Assembly: GCF_001865675.1 (NCBI RefSeq)
Contig: NZ_CP011319.1
Span: 2,728,001-2,792,000 of the forward strand
DNA length: 64,000 nt
Direction of reading: 5' to 3'
DNA from: Janthinobacterium sp. 1_2014MBL_MicDiv
GTDB lineage: Bacteria; Pseudomonadota; Gammaproteobacteria; Burkholderiales; Burkholderiaceae_D
Below, piece by piece: positions 52,080-60,853 of this stretch (positions are counted from its first letter, which is position 1; each line of letters starts with the position of its first letter). The notes below the pieces were generated by a model. That model was not told the origin of the DNA and did not search any database. It was given only the letters and a program-made list of their open reading frames with translations. Both the position numbers and the translations under genes were made by a program.

Positions 52080-52846
52080 ACACTATTTCCGCGCTGATCG
52101 CCGACGATGAACCGCTGCTGCGCGAGCGCCTGCGCAGCCATCTGGCCGCCCTGTGGCCGGCCCTGACCGTGATCGGCGATGCGCGCAACGGCGCCGAAGC
52201 GCTCGAGCTGTTTGAGCTGCATCAACCCGACATTGTCTTTCTCGACATCCGCATGCCTGGCCTGGACGGCATCGCCACGGCGCGCGCGCTGGCCCGCCGC
52301 GCCCAGCTGGTGTTCGTCACGGCGTACGACCAGTATGCGCTGCAGGCGTTCGAGCAGGGCGCCGTCGACTACCTGGTGAAGCCCGTCGACCCGGCGCGCC
52401 TGGCCGACACGGTGCAGCGGCTGCAAGGCCGGCTCGCCACCCGGCTGGCCGATGGCGGCGCACTGGACGCCATGCTGGACCAGCTGGCCAGCCGCCTGGG
52501 GCAGCGCGCCGCGGCGCCTGCCTGGCTGCACTGGATCCGGGCATCGGTGGGCAACAGCGTGCGCCTGATTCCCGTTGAGCAAGTGCGCTATCTGCGCGCC
52601 GAAGAGAAATACACGCTGGTGGCGTGGGAGGAGGGCGAGGCACTGATACGCACCAGCATCAAGGAACTGGGGGAACAGCTGGACCCGGGCCGCTTCGTGC
52701 AAATACACCGCGCCGTCATCGTCAACCTGGCATATGTCAGCCAGGTAACGCGGGGCATGAATGAAACGGCGCAGCTGCACTTGCGCGGCAGCGACGAAAC
52801 CCTGCCCGTCAGCCGCAGCTACCTGCAGCATTTCCGGCAGATGTGA
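52076..52846 (+). CDS. LytTR family response regulator
   Basis: 256 residues. The receiver domain (about 1-120) has phospho-Asp near 55 (IVFLDIRMPG) and Lys (DYLVKPVD). The C-terminal LytTR DNA-binding domain (about 155-255) shows IPVEQVRYLRAEEKYTLV and FVQIHRAVIVNLAYV. The start is TTG at 52076, overlapping the kinase TGA as TTGA and preceded by GGAGG at about 52065-52069; the frame runs on upstream but only as a shadow of the kinase. Confidence 0.9.
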   Translation: MNTISALIADDEPLLRERLRSHLAALWPALTVIGDARNGAEALELFELHQPDIVFLDIRMPGLDGIATARALARRAQLVFVTAYDQYALQAFEQGAVDYLVKPVDPARLADTVQRLQGRLATRLADGGALDAMLDQLASRLGQRAAAPAWLHWIRASVGNSVRLIPVEQVRYLRAEEKYTLVAWEEGEALIRTSIKELGEQLDPGRFVQIHRAVIVNLAYVSQVTRGMNETAQLHLRGSDETLPVSRSYLQHFRQM

Positions 52847-52884
52847 TTGCATTCACGGACAACTACCTATACAAGGAGCGGCAA

Positions 52885-53256
52885 ATGGCAATTATTCCAG
52901 CGGCAATGACGGAACACCTGTTTTCCTACGGCACCCTGCAGCAGGCCGATGTGCAGCTGGCCACCTTCGGACGCCTGCTCGACAGCCAGCCCGACCAGCT
53001 GCCGGGCTACCGCCTGGCGCTGCTGGCCATCGACGATGCGCAGGTGGTGGCCACCAGCGGCAAGACGCATCATCCGATCGCCTCGCGCAGCGGCGAACCG
53101 ACGGATTGCGTGCCCGGCGCCGTGCTGGCAGTTTCGCCGGAGGAATTGCGCCAGGCGGACGGCTACGAGGTGGCCGCCTACCGGCGCGCGCGCGTCACCC
53201 TGGCATCGGGCAGGCAAGCGTGGGCTTACGTGGATGCGCGCGACGCGCCGCCCTGA
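52885..53256 (+). CDS. Gamma-glutamylcyclotransferase (AIG2-like) family protein
   Basis: 123 residues with the Y-G-T-L substrate loop near the start (LFSYGTLQQADV), then PGYRLALLAI and a central acidic position (EELRQADGYEV) where the family's catalytic Glu is expected. Members release 5-oxoproline from gamma-glutamyl amines. The ATG at 52885 follows AAGGAG. It is 38 bp from the regulator gene, so possibly in its operon. Confidence 0.85.
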   Translation: MAIIPAAMTEHLFSYGTLQQADVQLATFGRLLDSQPDQLPGYRLALLAIDDAQVVATSGKTHHPIASRSGEPTDCVPGAVLAVSPEELRQADGYEVAAYRRARVTLASGRQAWAYVDARDAPP

Positions 53257-53416
53257 CCGCTTCCTTTGCTCGCTATTTACGGTGTGACAATGCGTGTATT
53301 TTCATGCAGGGAATCCCGTTAACATGGCCGGCAAACCCTTTCCAGCCTGCATGGCGGACGTGCAATGCAGGCGGCTTCTCTTTCCCTATCGCATCGCTCA
53401 ACGCCTACAAGGAAAT

Positions 53417-54529
53417 ATGTCGAACGCAACCATAGAGATTTTATCGGGCAACAATCAAAACCAGTACAGGCTGGTTACGGCAGCCGGCAATGCAGTCGCG
53501 ACTTTCGCGCCGCTTTCCGTCCGGGTGTCTTCCGGCGGCGTGCCGCTTGCGGGCCGCCAGGTCAGCTGGAGCGCGTCCGGGCAGCCGGCGTCCATGGCCG
53601 TGCAGACAGAGCCGGGCGGGGGCGCTGGCAGCGTCACCGTCACGGGAGCCGATGGGGTGGCCGTCCTCGACAGAATGGGCGGCAACGCCGTCTTCGCCTA
53701 CTATGCCGATGGCGGCTTCGGCGTCACAGCGGCATGCGATGGGGCGAGCGCCGCATTCAAGCAGACGGTTGCCGGGCTGGCGCCGCCCGCGCTCGCGCTG
53801 AGCGTGCTATCCGGCGATCACCAGAGCGTGGCGCGCGCGGGTTTCGCGGTGCCCGGCGGCAAAGCCGTCTTTGGCACGCTGCAAGTCAAGCTCATCGACG
53901 CGTCGGGGCAGCCGGTACCCAAGGCGGACGTCTATTTCAGGGGGGGCGTCAAGCCGGAGGGCATGGCCATTCAGATGAGCTCGAATTCGGAGGGTGCCCT
54001 GCTGACCACCGATGCGAATGGCATCGCCACCCTCGACAGGTCTGGCAACCACGGCCTGGCTTGCTACTACGCGGAAGGGGCCTTCACGATCGTCGCCGGC
54101 GCCAATAATTCATCGACGGCAACTTTTTCGCTCACCGTGGCGCCGTCCGCGCCGCCGCCCGCGCCCATTGCCGGCGCAAGCCTGGCCGTGCACGCGGGAG
54201 ATGGACAGACGCAGGCGCGCATCCATGGCGCCGGACGCAGCGCGGCGGCAAACTTCGCGGCGCTGACGGTGCAGCTCAAGGGGCCGGACGGCGTGCCCCT
54301 TGACGGACAGCAGATCAGCTGGTCGTCACCATCCCATCCGCGCGAGATGGCGCTGCAGACGGAGCCGGGTGGCGGCATGTCCTCCATCACCTTTACCGAC
54401 GCCAACGGCATGAGCACCCTGAACCGGATGAGCGGCTTCAGCGTCAGGGCCTACTTTGCGGATGGCCCGTTCACGCTGCAAGCTTCCCACGGCTCTGCCA
54501 CGGCGCTGTTCCACCTGACCGTGGGCTGA
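53417..54529 (+). CDS. Protein of three tandem Ig-like (Big_1-type) repeats, no signal peptide
   Basis: 370 residues made of three homologous blocks of about 115-120 residues (about 1-120, 130-245, 258-370). Each opens with a strand of the form SGNNQNQYRLVTAAG / SGDHQSV / AGDGQTQARIHGAG, has G-x-P-L-x-G-x-x-x-S/F in the middle, then a G-x-x-x-T-D-A-N-G-x-x-x-L-x-R motif and a Y-Y/F-A-D/E-G-x-F-x-V/L strand. This is the pattern of bacterial Ig-like domain 1, as in invasin/intimin-type adhesins. Unlike those, there is no signal peptide or outer-membrane anchor. The ATG at 53417 follows AAGGA. Its cellular place is unresolved. Confidence 0.8.
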   Translation: MSNATIEILSGNNQNQYRLVTAAGNAVATFAPLSVRVSSGGVPLAGRQVSWSASGQPASMAVQTEPGGGAGSVTVTGADGVAVLDRMGGNAVFAYYADGGFGVTAACDGASAAFKQTVAGLAPPALALSVLSGDHQSVARAGFAVPGGKAVFGTLQVKLIDASGQPVPKADVYFRGGVKPEGMAIQMSSNSEGALLTTDANGIATLDRSGNHGLACYYAEGAFTIVAGANNSSTATFSLTVAPSAPPPAPIAGASLAVHAGDGQTQARIHGAGRSAAANFAALTVQLKGPDGVPLDGQQISWSSPSHPREMALQTEPGGGMSSITFTDANGMSTLNRMSGFSVRAYFADGPFTLQASHGSATALFHLTVG

Positions 54530-55364
54530 CGCCAGCTGCCGCTTCCCGCGCAGGCCTTGGCGCGCGCGTCAGGCGCAGACCGGATTTTCAACGTCGGGAA
54601 CAGTGCGTGAAAGCCAAGGGTAGACAGGCGCAGCAAACCATCGAGTCGAATGCGCCGGCGTTTCAAAGAACGCCGGCGGCATTTTCCAGCAGCCGCTTGA
54701 TTTCTAAAAAGAAAATTCCGCCGGCCACCAATAAATGATTGCGCACTGCGCTGTCCACTGTGCTGTCCATAAGCGGCGCCGTGCGCCGTTATGCATGGCG
54801 ACTGCTTATGTCCTTTGCGGTTTCGCAATAATTTCTCGTGTATTGCTTAATTCTTCAGGCGGCAAAAGGACGTCGAGCGGTCCTGCGTGTAATAGTGCTC
54901 CACCAACTTGCGTTTTATCGCCGGGGTCTGCACCAGCAATACCGCGCGATGCGAATCCGCTTCGCCATCGGCGCCGATACCCAGACGGTATTTCCCGGGC
55001 CACCCGCCACCGCGCGCGTCTTCGCGTCAAGAATGAGTATTATTAAAGTTTATAAAATATTACCATTCAATTGTCACGCGATGATAAATATCTGTCTATT
55101 GTCTATCGGGAAATTGAATGGTGAGCTATCACGGAGAATAAATATATTGCAGGGTTTCTGAAAAACACATGCAGACTTTTACATTCAGGTGACAATGTTT
55201 GAGTCTTTTGGATTTTCAATTCGCTATGCTGTATGGCAGTTACTGGCAGCCGGCGAGCCGGTAAAAACATGCCGTTCTCCCGATATTCTGTTGTTGGGTA
55301 TATTCGATGCAGAATTAAGGATGACTTCATTGATTTAAATCAATTACTTCTGATAGGAATCTGC
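54530..55364. other. Long intergenic region without a convincing gene
   Basis: 835 bp between the Ig-like gene and the amidohydrolase. Only short open frames without ribosome binding sites or family matches are present. The second half (about 55030-55360) is distinctly AT-rich compared with the rest of the window and probably contains the amidohydrolase promoter. A hairpin at 54654-54677 is the one clear structure. Confidence 0.6.
54654..54677 (+). terminator. Hairpin after the Ig-like gene
   Basis: Perfect 9-bp inverted repeat GCCGGCGTT / AACGCCGGC with a TCAAAG loop, followed by GGCATTTT. It is 125 bp past the stop, so it may be a distal terminator. Confidence 0.5.
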
Positions 55365-57227
55365 ATGAGCCATGACCACCTCGGTTGCGCCTGCTGCAAC
55401 CTGCCTCACCTGCCAACGCTGACCAGCGGCCTGCTGACGGAAACCGCACTCAGCGGCGAACTGGATGCCGCGTTTCAACAGGCATATGCGCCGCACGGCG
55501 GGAAGCTGGGGCCGCAAGCCGTGATCTTTCATAACGGCGTCATCCATACCCTGGCCACGGGCGGCAGCGAGCAGGTGGATGCCCTGGGCATCGCCGGCGG
55601 CACCATCATCGCCACGGGCACGCTGCACGAAGTGCGCCAGGCCATGCAGGCGCACCAGCCGGACGAGACGGACCTGCATGGCCGTACCTTGCTGCCAGGC
55701 TTCGTCGAAGCCCACATGCACGTGCTGCCCAGCGCGCTGTACAAGAGCTGGCTGTCGCTGACGCCTTTCCAACAGGCACCCCGGCAACAGGAGTTGAATC
55801 CGGAATACAGTTTCCAGAGCATCCGCCAGCAGATACTCAGCGCGCTGGCGCAGCCGGAAAAGCTGCAGAAAGACAAGAAAGGCAATCCCTGGCTGCTCGG
55901 TTTTGGCGTTGATCCTTCGCTGATGCAGCCTTGGGAAGACATCACCGCCAGCCAGCTGGACCCGTTGAGCAGCACGGTGCCCATCCTGCTGATGAACTCT
56001 TCCGGCCACCTTGCCTATCTGAATACCGCTGCGCTGAACGCGGCGAACATCCAGGACAACCCTTCCGGCGTGCTGACCGAGATCAAGATCGCCGAAGCGC
56101 TGCTGGCCGCGCCGCAGCCCAAGCTGCCGGAATTTATCGCTAGCCTGAAGCAGGTGCTGGAGAATGCCTCCGCCATGGGCTTTACCACCGTCTTCGACGC
56201 CGGCCTGGGCGCCACCGAGCAGCCGCAGCTGGAGATCGGCCTGCTCAAGCTGGCGGCCCACCTCGGTCCCGTGCGCATCGGTGCCGCGCTGTTTACCAAA
56301 CCCGAAGCCGCAGCGCTGGACAAATGGCTGCAGCATTACAAGCCGGACCTGGACAGCCACGGCGACCAGCGTTTCAGCATCAAGGCGATCAAGCTGATTG
56401 CCGATGGCTCCAACCAGGGCTTGACCGGTTACCAGAACCAGCCTTATGCCTGCGCGCATGAACATTCGATACCTGGCGTGCCCGACACCGGCTTGAGCAA
56501 TTACCCCCAGACATCCTTGTTTACAAGCATGCTGGGCAAGGCGGTGGGGCAGGGCTGGCCCGTGCTGGTCCACGCCAACGGCGACAAGGCGGTGGAATAT
56601 GTGCTGGACAGCTACCAGCAGGTATTGACGGCGCAGCCGGGCGGCATCAGCGAAGAGGAAGCGCAAAAGCGGCGCAAGCTGCGCCTGCGCGTCGAGCACG
56701 CATCGCTGCTGAATGATGTAGCCATCAATAAAATGGCGGAACTGCAATTGAACCCCAGTTTCCTCATCGGCCACGTCGGCTATTGGGGGTACTCGTTCCA
56801 GAGCACCATTTTTGGCCGGGAGCGGGCCCAGTTGCTGGACCGCTGCCATTCGGCAGTGCAAGCGGGTATGCACATCAGCTTGCACTCGGACCATTTCGTC
56901 TCGCCGCTGGGGCCCTTGCGCATGATGGAGCAGGCGGTGTTCCGCACCATGGAAGCGACGTCGGGGAAGGAAGTGCTGAATCCGGGCGAGTGCCTGAGCC
57001 GCATGGCGGCCTTGCGCGCCGTCACGCTCGATGCAGCCTGGCATTGCCACATGGATCATCTGGTGGGTTCGCTGGAGGCCGGCAAGCGGGCTGACCTGGT
57101 GATCCTTGCGCAAGACCCGCTGGACGAGACGGTGCGCAAGCTGCGCGACATCGTGGTGGAGGAGACCTGGCTGGCAGGAGTCAGAGTGCATCGCCACGGC
57201 AATGCGCCAGGCAACATTGCGCGATAA
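55365..57227 (+). CDS. Amidohydrolase family protein (YtcJ-like)
   Basis: 620 residues. The metal-dependent hydrolase fold has the strand-1 motif FVEAHMH (His117, His119), VHANGDKAVEYVLDSY (His of strand 5), RVEHASLL and the Asp-containing HSDHFVSPLGPL. N- and C-terminal parts form the composite beta-sandwich (HNGVIHTLATGG and GKRADLVILAQDPLDETVRKL). These enzymes cleave amide, ester or ring bonds; this branch has mostly unknown substrates. The extra N-terminus MSHDHLGCACCNLPHL is His/Cys-rich and unusual. The ATG at 55365 follows TAGGAA. It is a single gene ending at the perfect palindrome at 57241. Confidence 0.87.
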   Translation: MSHDHLGCACCNLPHLPTLTSGLLTETALSGELDAAFQQAYAPHGGKLGPQAVIFHNGVIHTLATGGSEQVDALGIAGGTIIATGTLHEVRQAMQAHQPDETDLHGRTLLPGFVEAHMHVLPSALYKSWLSLTPFQQAPRQQELNPEYSFQSIRQQILSALAQPEKLQKDKKGNPWLLGFGVDPSLMQPWEDITASQLDPLSSTVPILLMNSSGHLAYLNTAALNAANIQDNPSGVLTEIKIAEALLAAPQPKLPEFIASLKQVLENASAMGFTTVFDAGLGATEQPQLEIGLLKLAAHLGPVRIGAALFTKPEAAALDKWLQHYKPDLDSHGDQRFSIKAIKLIADGSNQGLTGYQNQPYACAHEHSIPGVPDTGLSNYPQTSLFTSMLGKAVGQGWPVLVHANGDKAVEYVLDSYQQVLTAQPGGISEEEAQKRRKLRLRVEHASLLNDVAINKMAELQLNPSFLIGHVGYWGYSFQSTIFGRERAQLLDRCHSAVQAGMHISLHSDHFVSPLGPLRMMEQAVFRTMEATSGKEVLNPGECLSRMAALRAVTLDAAWHCHMDHLVGSLEAGKRADLVILAQDPLDETVRKLRDIVVEETWLAGVRVHRHGNAPGNIAR

Positions 57228-57240
57228 GCCGCCGCAATGC

Positions 57241-57280
57241 AACAGCCCCCGATAGCTGCCGGCAGCTATCGGGGGCTGTT
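57241..57280. terminator. Perfect 40-bp palindrome between convergent genes
   Basis: AACAGCCCCCGATAGCTGCC is followed immediately by its exact reverse complement. It sits between the convergent amidohydrolase and FTR1 genes, 13 bp after one stop and 23 bp from the other, so it is a bidirectional terminator or transcript end. The flanks have AA and TT but no long T-run. Confidence 0.75.
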
Positions 57281-57303
57281 AGTTACCGCAGGACGTTACC
57301 GGC

Positions 57304-59247
57304 TCAGGCCAGCTTGTGCTTGCCTGCCGAGAAACGGTTCCAGCCATAGCCGGCGACGATGATGGCCAGGATGGCCGCTTGCGCCAGCAAGGTTTCCAGG
57401 GTCGGCAGGATGCCCAGCAGATCGACGCGGATGAAATCGACGGGGCTCACGCCGACCCAGCCCGCTTCCTGCAGCGCGGCCACGCCTTTGCCCATCAGGA
57501 TCACGGCCAGCACGGCCACGAAGGCGGACGTCCACGAGAAGAACTTGCCGATAGGCATGCGCGCGCTGGTGCGCAGCAAGGCCCAGGCGATCACGACCAG
57601 CAGCACGATGGCCACCAGGAAGCCGCCCAGCAGGGCGCCGCCATTGCCGTCCGCCGCCAGGGCGGAATAGAACAGCACGGTTTCAAAGACTTCGCGGTAG
57701 ACGGCGATGAAGGCCAGGGCGAACAGACCCCAGGCCGAGCGCCGCGACATGGCTGCCGTGAGTTTCTCGTGCAGGTATTCCTGCCAGCGTCCGGCGCTGC
57801 TCTTCTGGTGCATCCACAGGCCCACGCTGAGCAAGACCAGGGCCGCGAACACGGACCCGAGGCCTTCGCTCACTTCGCGGCTGGCGCCGCTGATGGTCAC
57901 CAGATACGTTGCCGCCACCCACGTCAGGCCGCCCGCCACCAGGGCGCTGGCCCAGCCCGCATGCACGTAGGGCAGCACATCGTTGCGCTTGGCCTTGCGC
58001 AGGAAGGCGATGATGCCGATCACGATCAGCAACGCTTCCACGCCTTCGCGCAGCAAGATCGTCAGGGCACCGATGAAGGTCGTCATCGGATCGGCCTTGG
58101 CGTCGCCCAGTTCCGCTTCCACGTGGGTAAACAGTTGCTGCAGCTTTTCGCCGGCTGCGTCGGCATCGGCCACCGTGCCCTTGGCCACGGCCGAGCGGTA
58201 AGCCAGCATGGCGTTTTCCACGGCCAGCAGCAGCGATTTGTTGCGCGCGCCGACCATCGGCTCGATCGGTTCGAAGCCGTCCAGGTAGGCGGACAGGCCC
58301 AGGCGCGTGGCGCCCGCGCGGTCGCCCGCGTGCATGGCGGCCAGGCTTTCGGCCAGGCGCAAACGCGACAGGGCCAGGCCGGCCGGCTTGTGCGCCTCGG
58401 CCTTGTCCGGATGGCTGCGCAGATACGCCGTCAAGGCTTGCGCCTCGTCCGCGCCCAGCTTGGCGGCCGCCGCTTCCTGCGTCAGCGTCGTCACGGCGGC
58501 CAGGTCCGCGTACAGTTTTTTGCTGCGCGGATCGTCCTGCCACAGTTTTTCGCCGCGCGCGCCTGCCGCCGCATCGTGCGACATGCCGCCGATGTAGAAG
58601 GCCAGGTCCCAGCGCTCTTCTTCGGACAGCTGGCCAAAGCTCGCCATCGAGGTGCCGGCCACGCCTTGCGAGATGACCTGGTACAGCGCCATCAGGCTGC
58701 GCGACTGCGCCCGCTCGCCATCCGTGAAGGCGATCGGCTTCGGTTCCAGGCTGGCCGCCAGCGGACCATCGCCGCCGCCGGCCACGCCGTGGCACGACGC
58801 GCACTGGGCCGCATACAGGGCGGCGCCGCGCGCCAGGTTGGGCAGCACTTTCGGCGCCACGGGAATCGGATAGGCGGCGATCAGCAAGCCATTCGCGTGG
58901 TGCGCCAGGCGCTTGACTTCCGCGCCATCCGCCTTGGCGACGACGGCTTTGCGCAGGTCGGCGATGGCGGCGGCAATGGTCGCTTTCGAGGCGTGGGCGG
59001 GCAGGGCGGCGATCTGCGTCGTTGCGTTGTCGGTAAAATCGAGCATTTCCGCATACTCTGCCTCGCTCACCACCTTGCCGTGCTCGACGGCGCCGCTGTA
59101 ATCGACGGCAACATAGTCAATCAGTTGCCACAGCTGCTTGGCCCCCGTGTCCTGCCCGGCCACTTGCGCCTGCGCGCCGCCAGCCAGCAGCAGGGCGGCG
59201 GCCATCAGGAGATGGCAAACGAGCCGTTTCTTCATTTTGATGAACAT
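57304..59247 (-). CDS. FTR1 family iron permease with cytochrome c domain
   Basis: About 647 residues. A signal peptide ends near AQA (about 27). A periplasmic region includes a c-type heme motif CASCHG (about 148-153) with a likely Met ligand (SMASFGQLSEEERW), then a helical segment, then the FTR1 permease of seven helices (about 395-640) carrying LREGVEALL (about 400) and YREVFETVL (about 517), the R-E-x-x-E iron-binding motifs. It probably imports ferrous/ferric iron with oxidation coupled to the cytochrome. A 19-bp Fur-like box overlaps the first ATG codons, so the start is probably the ATG at 59247 or 59235. Confidence 0.9.
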   Translation of the reverse strand: MFIKMKKRLVCHLLMAAALLLAGGAQAQVAGQDTGAKQLWQLIDYVAVDYSGAVEHGKVVSEAEYAEMLDFTDNATTQIAALPAHASKATIAAAIADLRKAVVAKADGAEVKRLAHHANGLLIAAYPIPVAPKVLPNLARGAALYAAQCASCHGVAGGGDGPLAASLEPKPIAFTDGERAQSRSLMALYQVISQGVAGTSMASFGQLSEEERWDLAFYIGGMSHDAAAGARGEKLWQDDPRSKKLYADLAAVTTLTQEAAAAKLGADEAQALTAYLRSHPDKAEAHKPAGLALSRLRLAESLAAMHAGDRAGATRLGLSAYLDGFEPIEPMVGARNKSLLLAVENAMLAYRSAVAKGTVADADAAGEKLQQLFTHVEAELGDAKADPMTTFIGALTILLREGVEALLIVIGIIAFLRKAKRNDVLPYVHAGWASALVAGGLTWVAATYLVTISGASREVSEGLGSVFAALVLLSVGLWMHQKSSAGRWQEYLHEKLTAAMSRRSAWGLFALAFIAVYREVFETVLFYSALAADGNGGALLGGFLVAIVLLVVIAWALLRTSARMPIGKFFSWTSAFVAVLAVILMGKGVAALQEAGWVGVSPVDFIRVDLLGILPTLETLLAQAAILAIIVAGYGWNRFSAGKHKLA

Positions 59248-59260
59248 GATTCTCATTCTC
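59242..59260 (-). promoter_or_regulatory. Fur box at the FTR1 gene start
   Basis: On the minus strand GAGAATGAGAATCATGTTC matches 15 of 19 positions of the Fur consensus GATAATGATAATCATTATC (three adjacent N-A-T-A-A-T-type hexamers). It overlaps the first ATG triplets of the FTR1 frame, so Fe-Fur would block transcription start or early elongation. Consistent with iron-repressed uptake. Confidence 0.75.
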
Positions 59261-59555
59261 ATTTCTTGTTAACCCGGCGACTATAGGACAGGCACCGCGG
59301 GGTGTCAACGCGTGCACGGGTGAAGGGCATGGCATTTTTGTTCTATCGGGCAACGAATTAGTGCGGATTGCGCGTGCCCGAGGCAGCAGGTGAGGACCCG
59401 GGGCCGAGAGCTAATTCAGCAGTGGTGAACTTGTCCATGCGACAAGAATCGCCTGTCGAGGAGGCGCTGTGGGGTGGTGATGTAGGCGAATGCAGTGGCT
59501 TGCAAGAACATTTAATGGAATGAATCGTGTCTGACAGTGTGAATTGCAACTGCAA

Positions 59556-59588
59556 CTTGCGTGCGTTTCCCAAGGATACGCACGCAAG
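59556..59588 (-). terminator. Hairpin after the tyrosinase cluster
   Basis: Perfect 11-bp inverted repeat CTTGCGTGCGT / ACGCACGCAAG with an 11-base loop, 23 bp after the stop of the decarboxylase gene. Reading leftwards it is not followed by a real T-run, so the terminator call is tentative. The rest of the 364-bp spacer 59248-59611 shows nothing else. Confidence 0.55.
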
Positions 59589-59611
59589 AAGCTATTGTTT
59601 AAGACAGGCGC

Positions 59612-60853
59612 CTATTTTTTCACCTTCGACATGCTGCCGATGCGCTGTCCCTGCAAGACGGAAATACAATCGAGCACGCCAGGTTGAAACAGCAGGATAT
59701 TGAGCGATCCGCCATAAGCAAAATAACCGAGTTCCTCGCCTTTCTTGATCTTGACGGGGGTGCCGCCCGGACGCACGTAGGTGTCGCTCACCACCGATGG
59801 ATGTATCGCGCTGATGGTGTTCAGTCCGACCGGCACCACTGCCACGTAGCCGTAATCCGCCGTTTCGATGATGAAATAGGCACGGTGGAAGTCTTCAAAA
59901 ATGCTGAAGTCGGTATCGCTTTCGCCGATATTGCCTTCGCCGAACCAGTGCTCGCCATCCATGATGCCGTTGTAGATACCCGGAACTTCCATGCCTTCCA
60001 CGATATTGCCGCTGACCGGCGCATGGTAATGGTGGTAACTGGTCGGCATCAATACGCAGGAAAGGGCGGTGCCGCCCACGAAATGCCTGGCAAATTTGGA
60101 ATTATTCAGCAATTGCGTTACATTCAATTCCCGCGTCTTGACCGGCAGGGAAGTCTTGAGCGTGAGGTTCGATTCGATGAAGTTGATTTCGGTATCGCCT
60201 GAAGCCACCAGTATGGAATTATCCTCGGGATCGGAAACAGGCCGGGGATTGTAGGCGGCACTGATATTCAGGCGACGGGTAAAGAATTCATTGAAAGTCT
60301 TGAAGCCGCCTGGGGGAATGATGAAGTCCCTGTTCGGAAACGTCGCCATCCATTCCTTCAGATAATCCTGATTGATGGATGCAGGCGAGTCCATGAAATG
60401 GCCGCGCTCCTTGATGAATCTGACCGACCAGTTGAATATCTCCCTCGAGTATTCTTCCGCATGACCGCTTTTGCTTTGCAACCTGTTCATGAAATAGAAT
60501 GCCTGCGGATTATTCACATAGAAAAAGGTCAATGGAACAATGAAACCCAGGCCGCTGTCTGGCTGCGGCAGGAAGGTAAACCATTTGTCGAAATAGCCGA
60601 CGAAATCATCCACCGTGGTATTGGTCCATGGATTTTCCTGTTGCATGCCCAGTTCCATGATGAATGGATCCAGGTTGGCAATGGCGGTGTTGTAAGCCGC
60701 TTCGACCACTGGATTGCGTACGATCACCCGCAACTCATCCATGATCTTTTTCATTTCAGCTGTATGCGCCGGATATACGCCATCGGGAAACATTCCAACC
60801 AATGGGTTTTTTGATTTGGCGTCTTGATTTATCTGTTCCATAATTTCAATCAT
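59612..60853 (-). CDS. Phosphatidylserine decarboxylase-like protein
   Basis: 413 residues. The C-terminal half (about 200-400) is the PSD core: KTFNEFFTRRLN, the SYHHYHAPVSG segment near 270 (family Y-H-x-x-H-x-P) and FAYGGSLNILLFQPG, where Gly-Gly-Ser383 replaces the usual L-G-S-T self-cleavage site that makes the pyruvoyl group. The 180-residue N-terminal extension resembles that of fungal PSD-like enzymes, a class that includes the tryptophan decarboxylase PsiD. It may therefore decarboxylate an amino acid rather than phosphatidylserine. It overlaps the upstream membrane-protein gene (ATGA) and is the last gene of the tyrosinase operon. The AT-richer composition suggests acquisition. Confidence 0.82.
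   Translation of the reverse strand: MIEIMEQINQDAKSKNPLVGMFPDGVYPAHTAEMKKIMDELRVIVRNPVVEAAYNTAIANLDPFIMELGMQQENPWTNTTVDDFVGYFDKWFTFLPQPDSGLGFIVPLTFFYVNNPQAFYFMNRLQSKSGHAEEYSREIFNWSVRFIKERGHFMDSPASINQDYLKEWMATFPNRDFIIPPGGFKTFNEFFTRRLNISAAYNPRPVSDPEDNSILVASGDTEINFIESNLTLKTSLPVKTRELNVTQLLNNSKFARHFVGGTALSCVLMPTSYHHYHAPVSGNIVEGMEVPGIYNGIMDGEHWFGEGNIGESDTDFSIFEDFHRAYFIIETADYGYVAVVPVGLNTISAIHPSVVSDTYVRPGGTPVKIKKGEELGYFAYGGSLNILLFQPGVLDCISVLQGQRIGSMSKVKK

Noticed and set aside
54735..55161. Short overlapping frames in the AT-rich gap
   Set aside because: No binding sites, no domains, and the frames differ from normal codon use of the window.
57316..59286. Long antisense frame opposite the FTR1 gene
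   Set aside because: Shadow of the FTR1 codon pattern; Gln/Gly/Arg-rich without a known fold.
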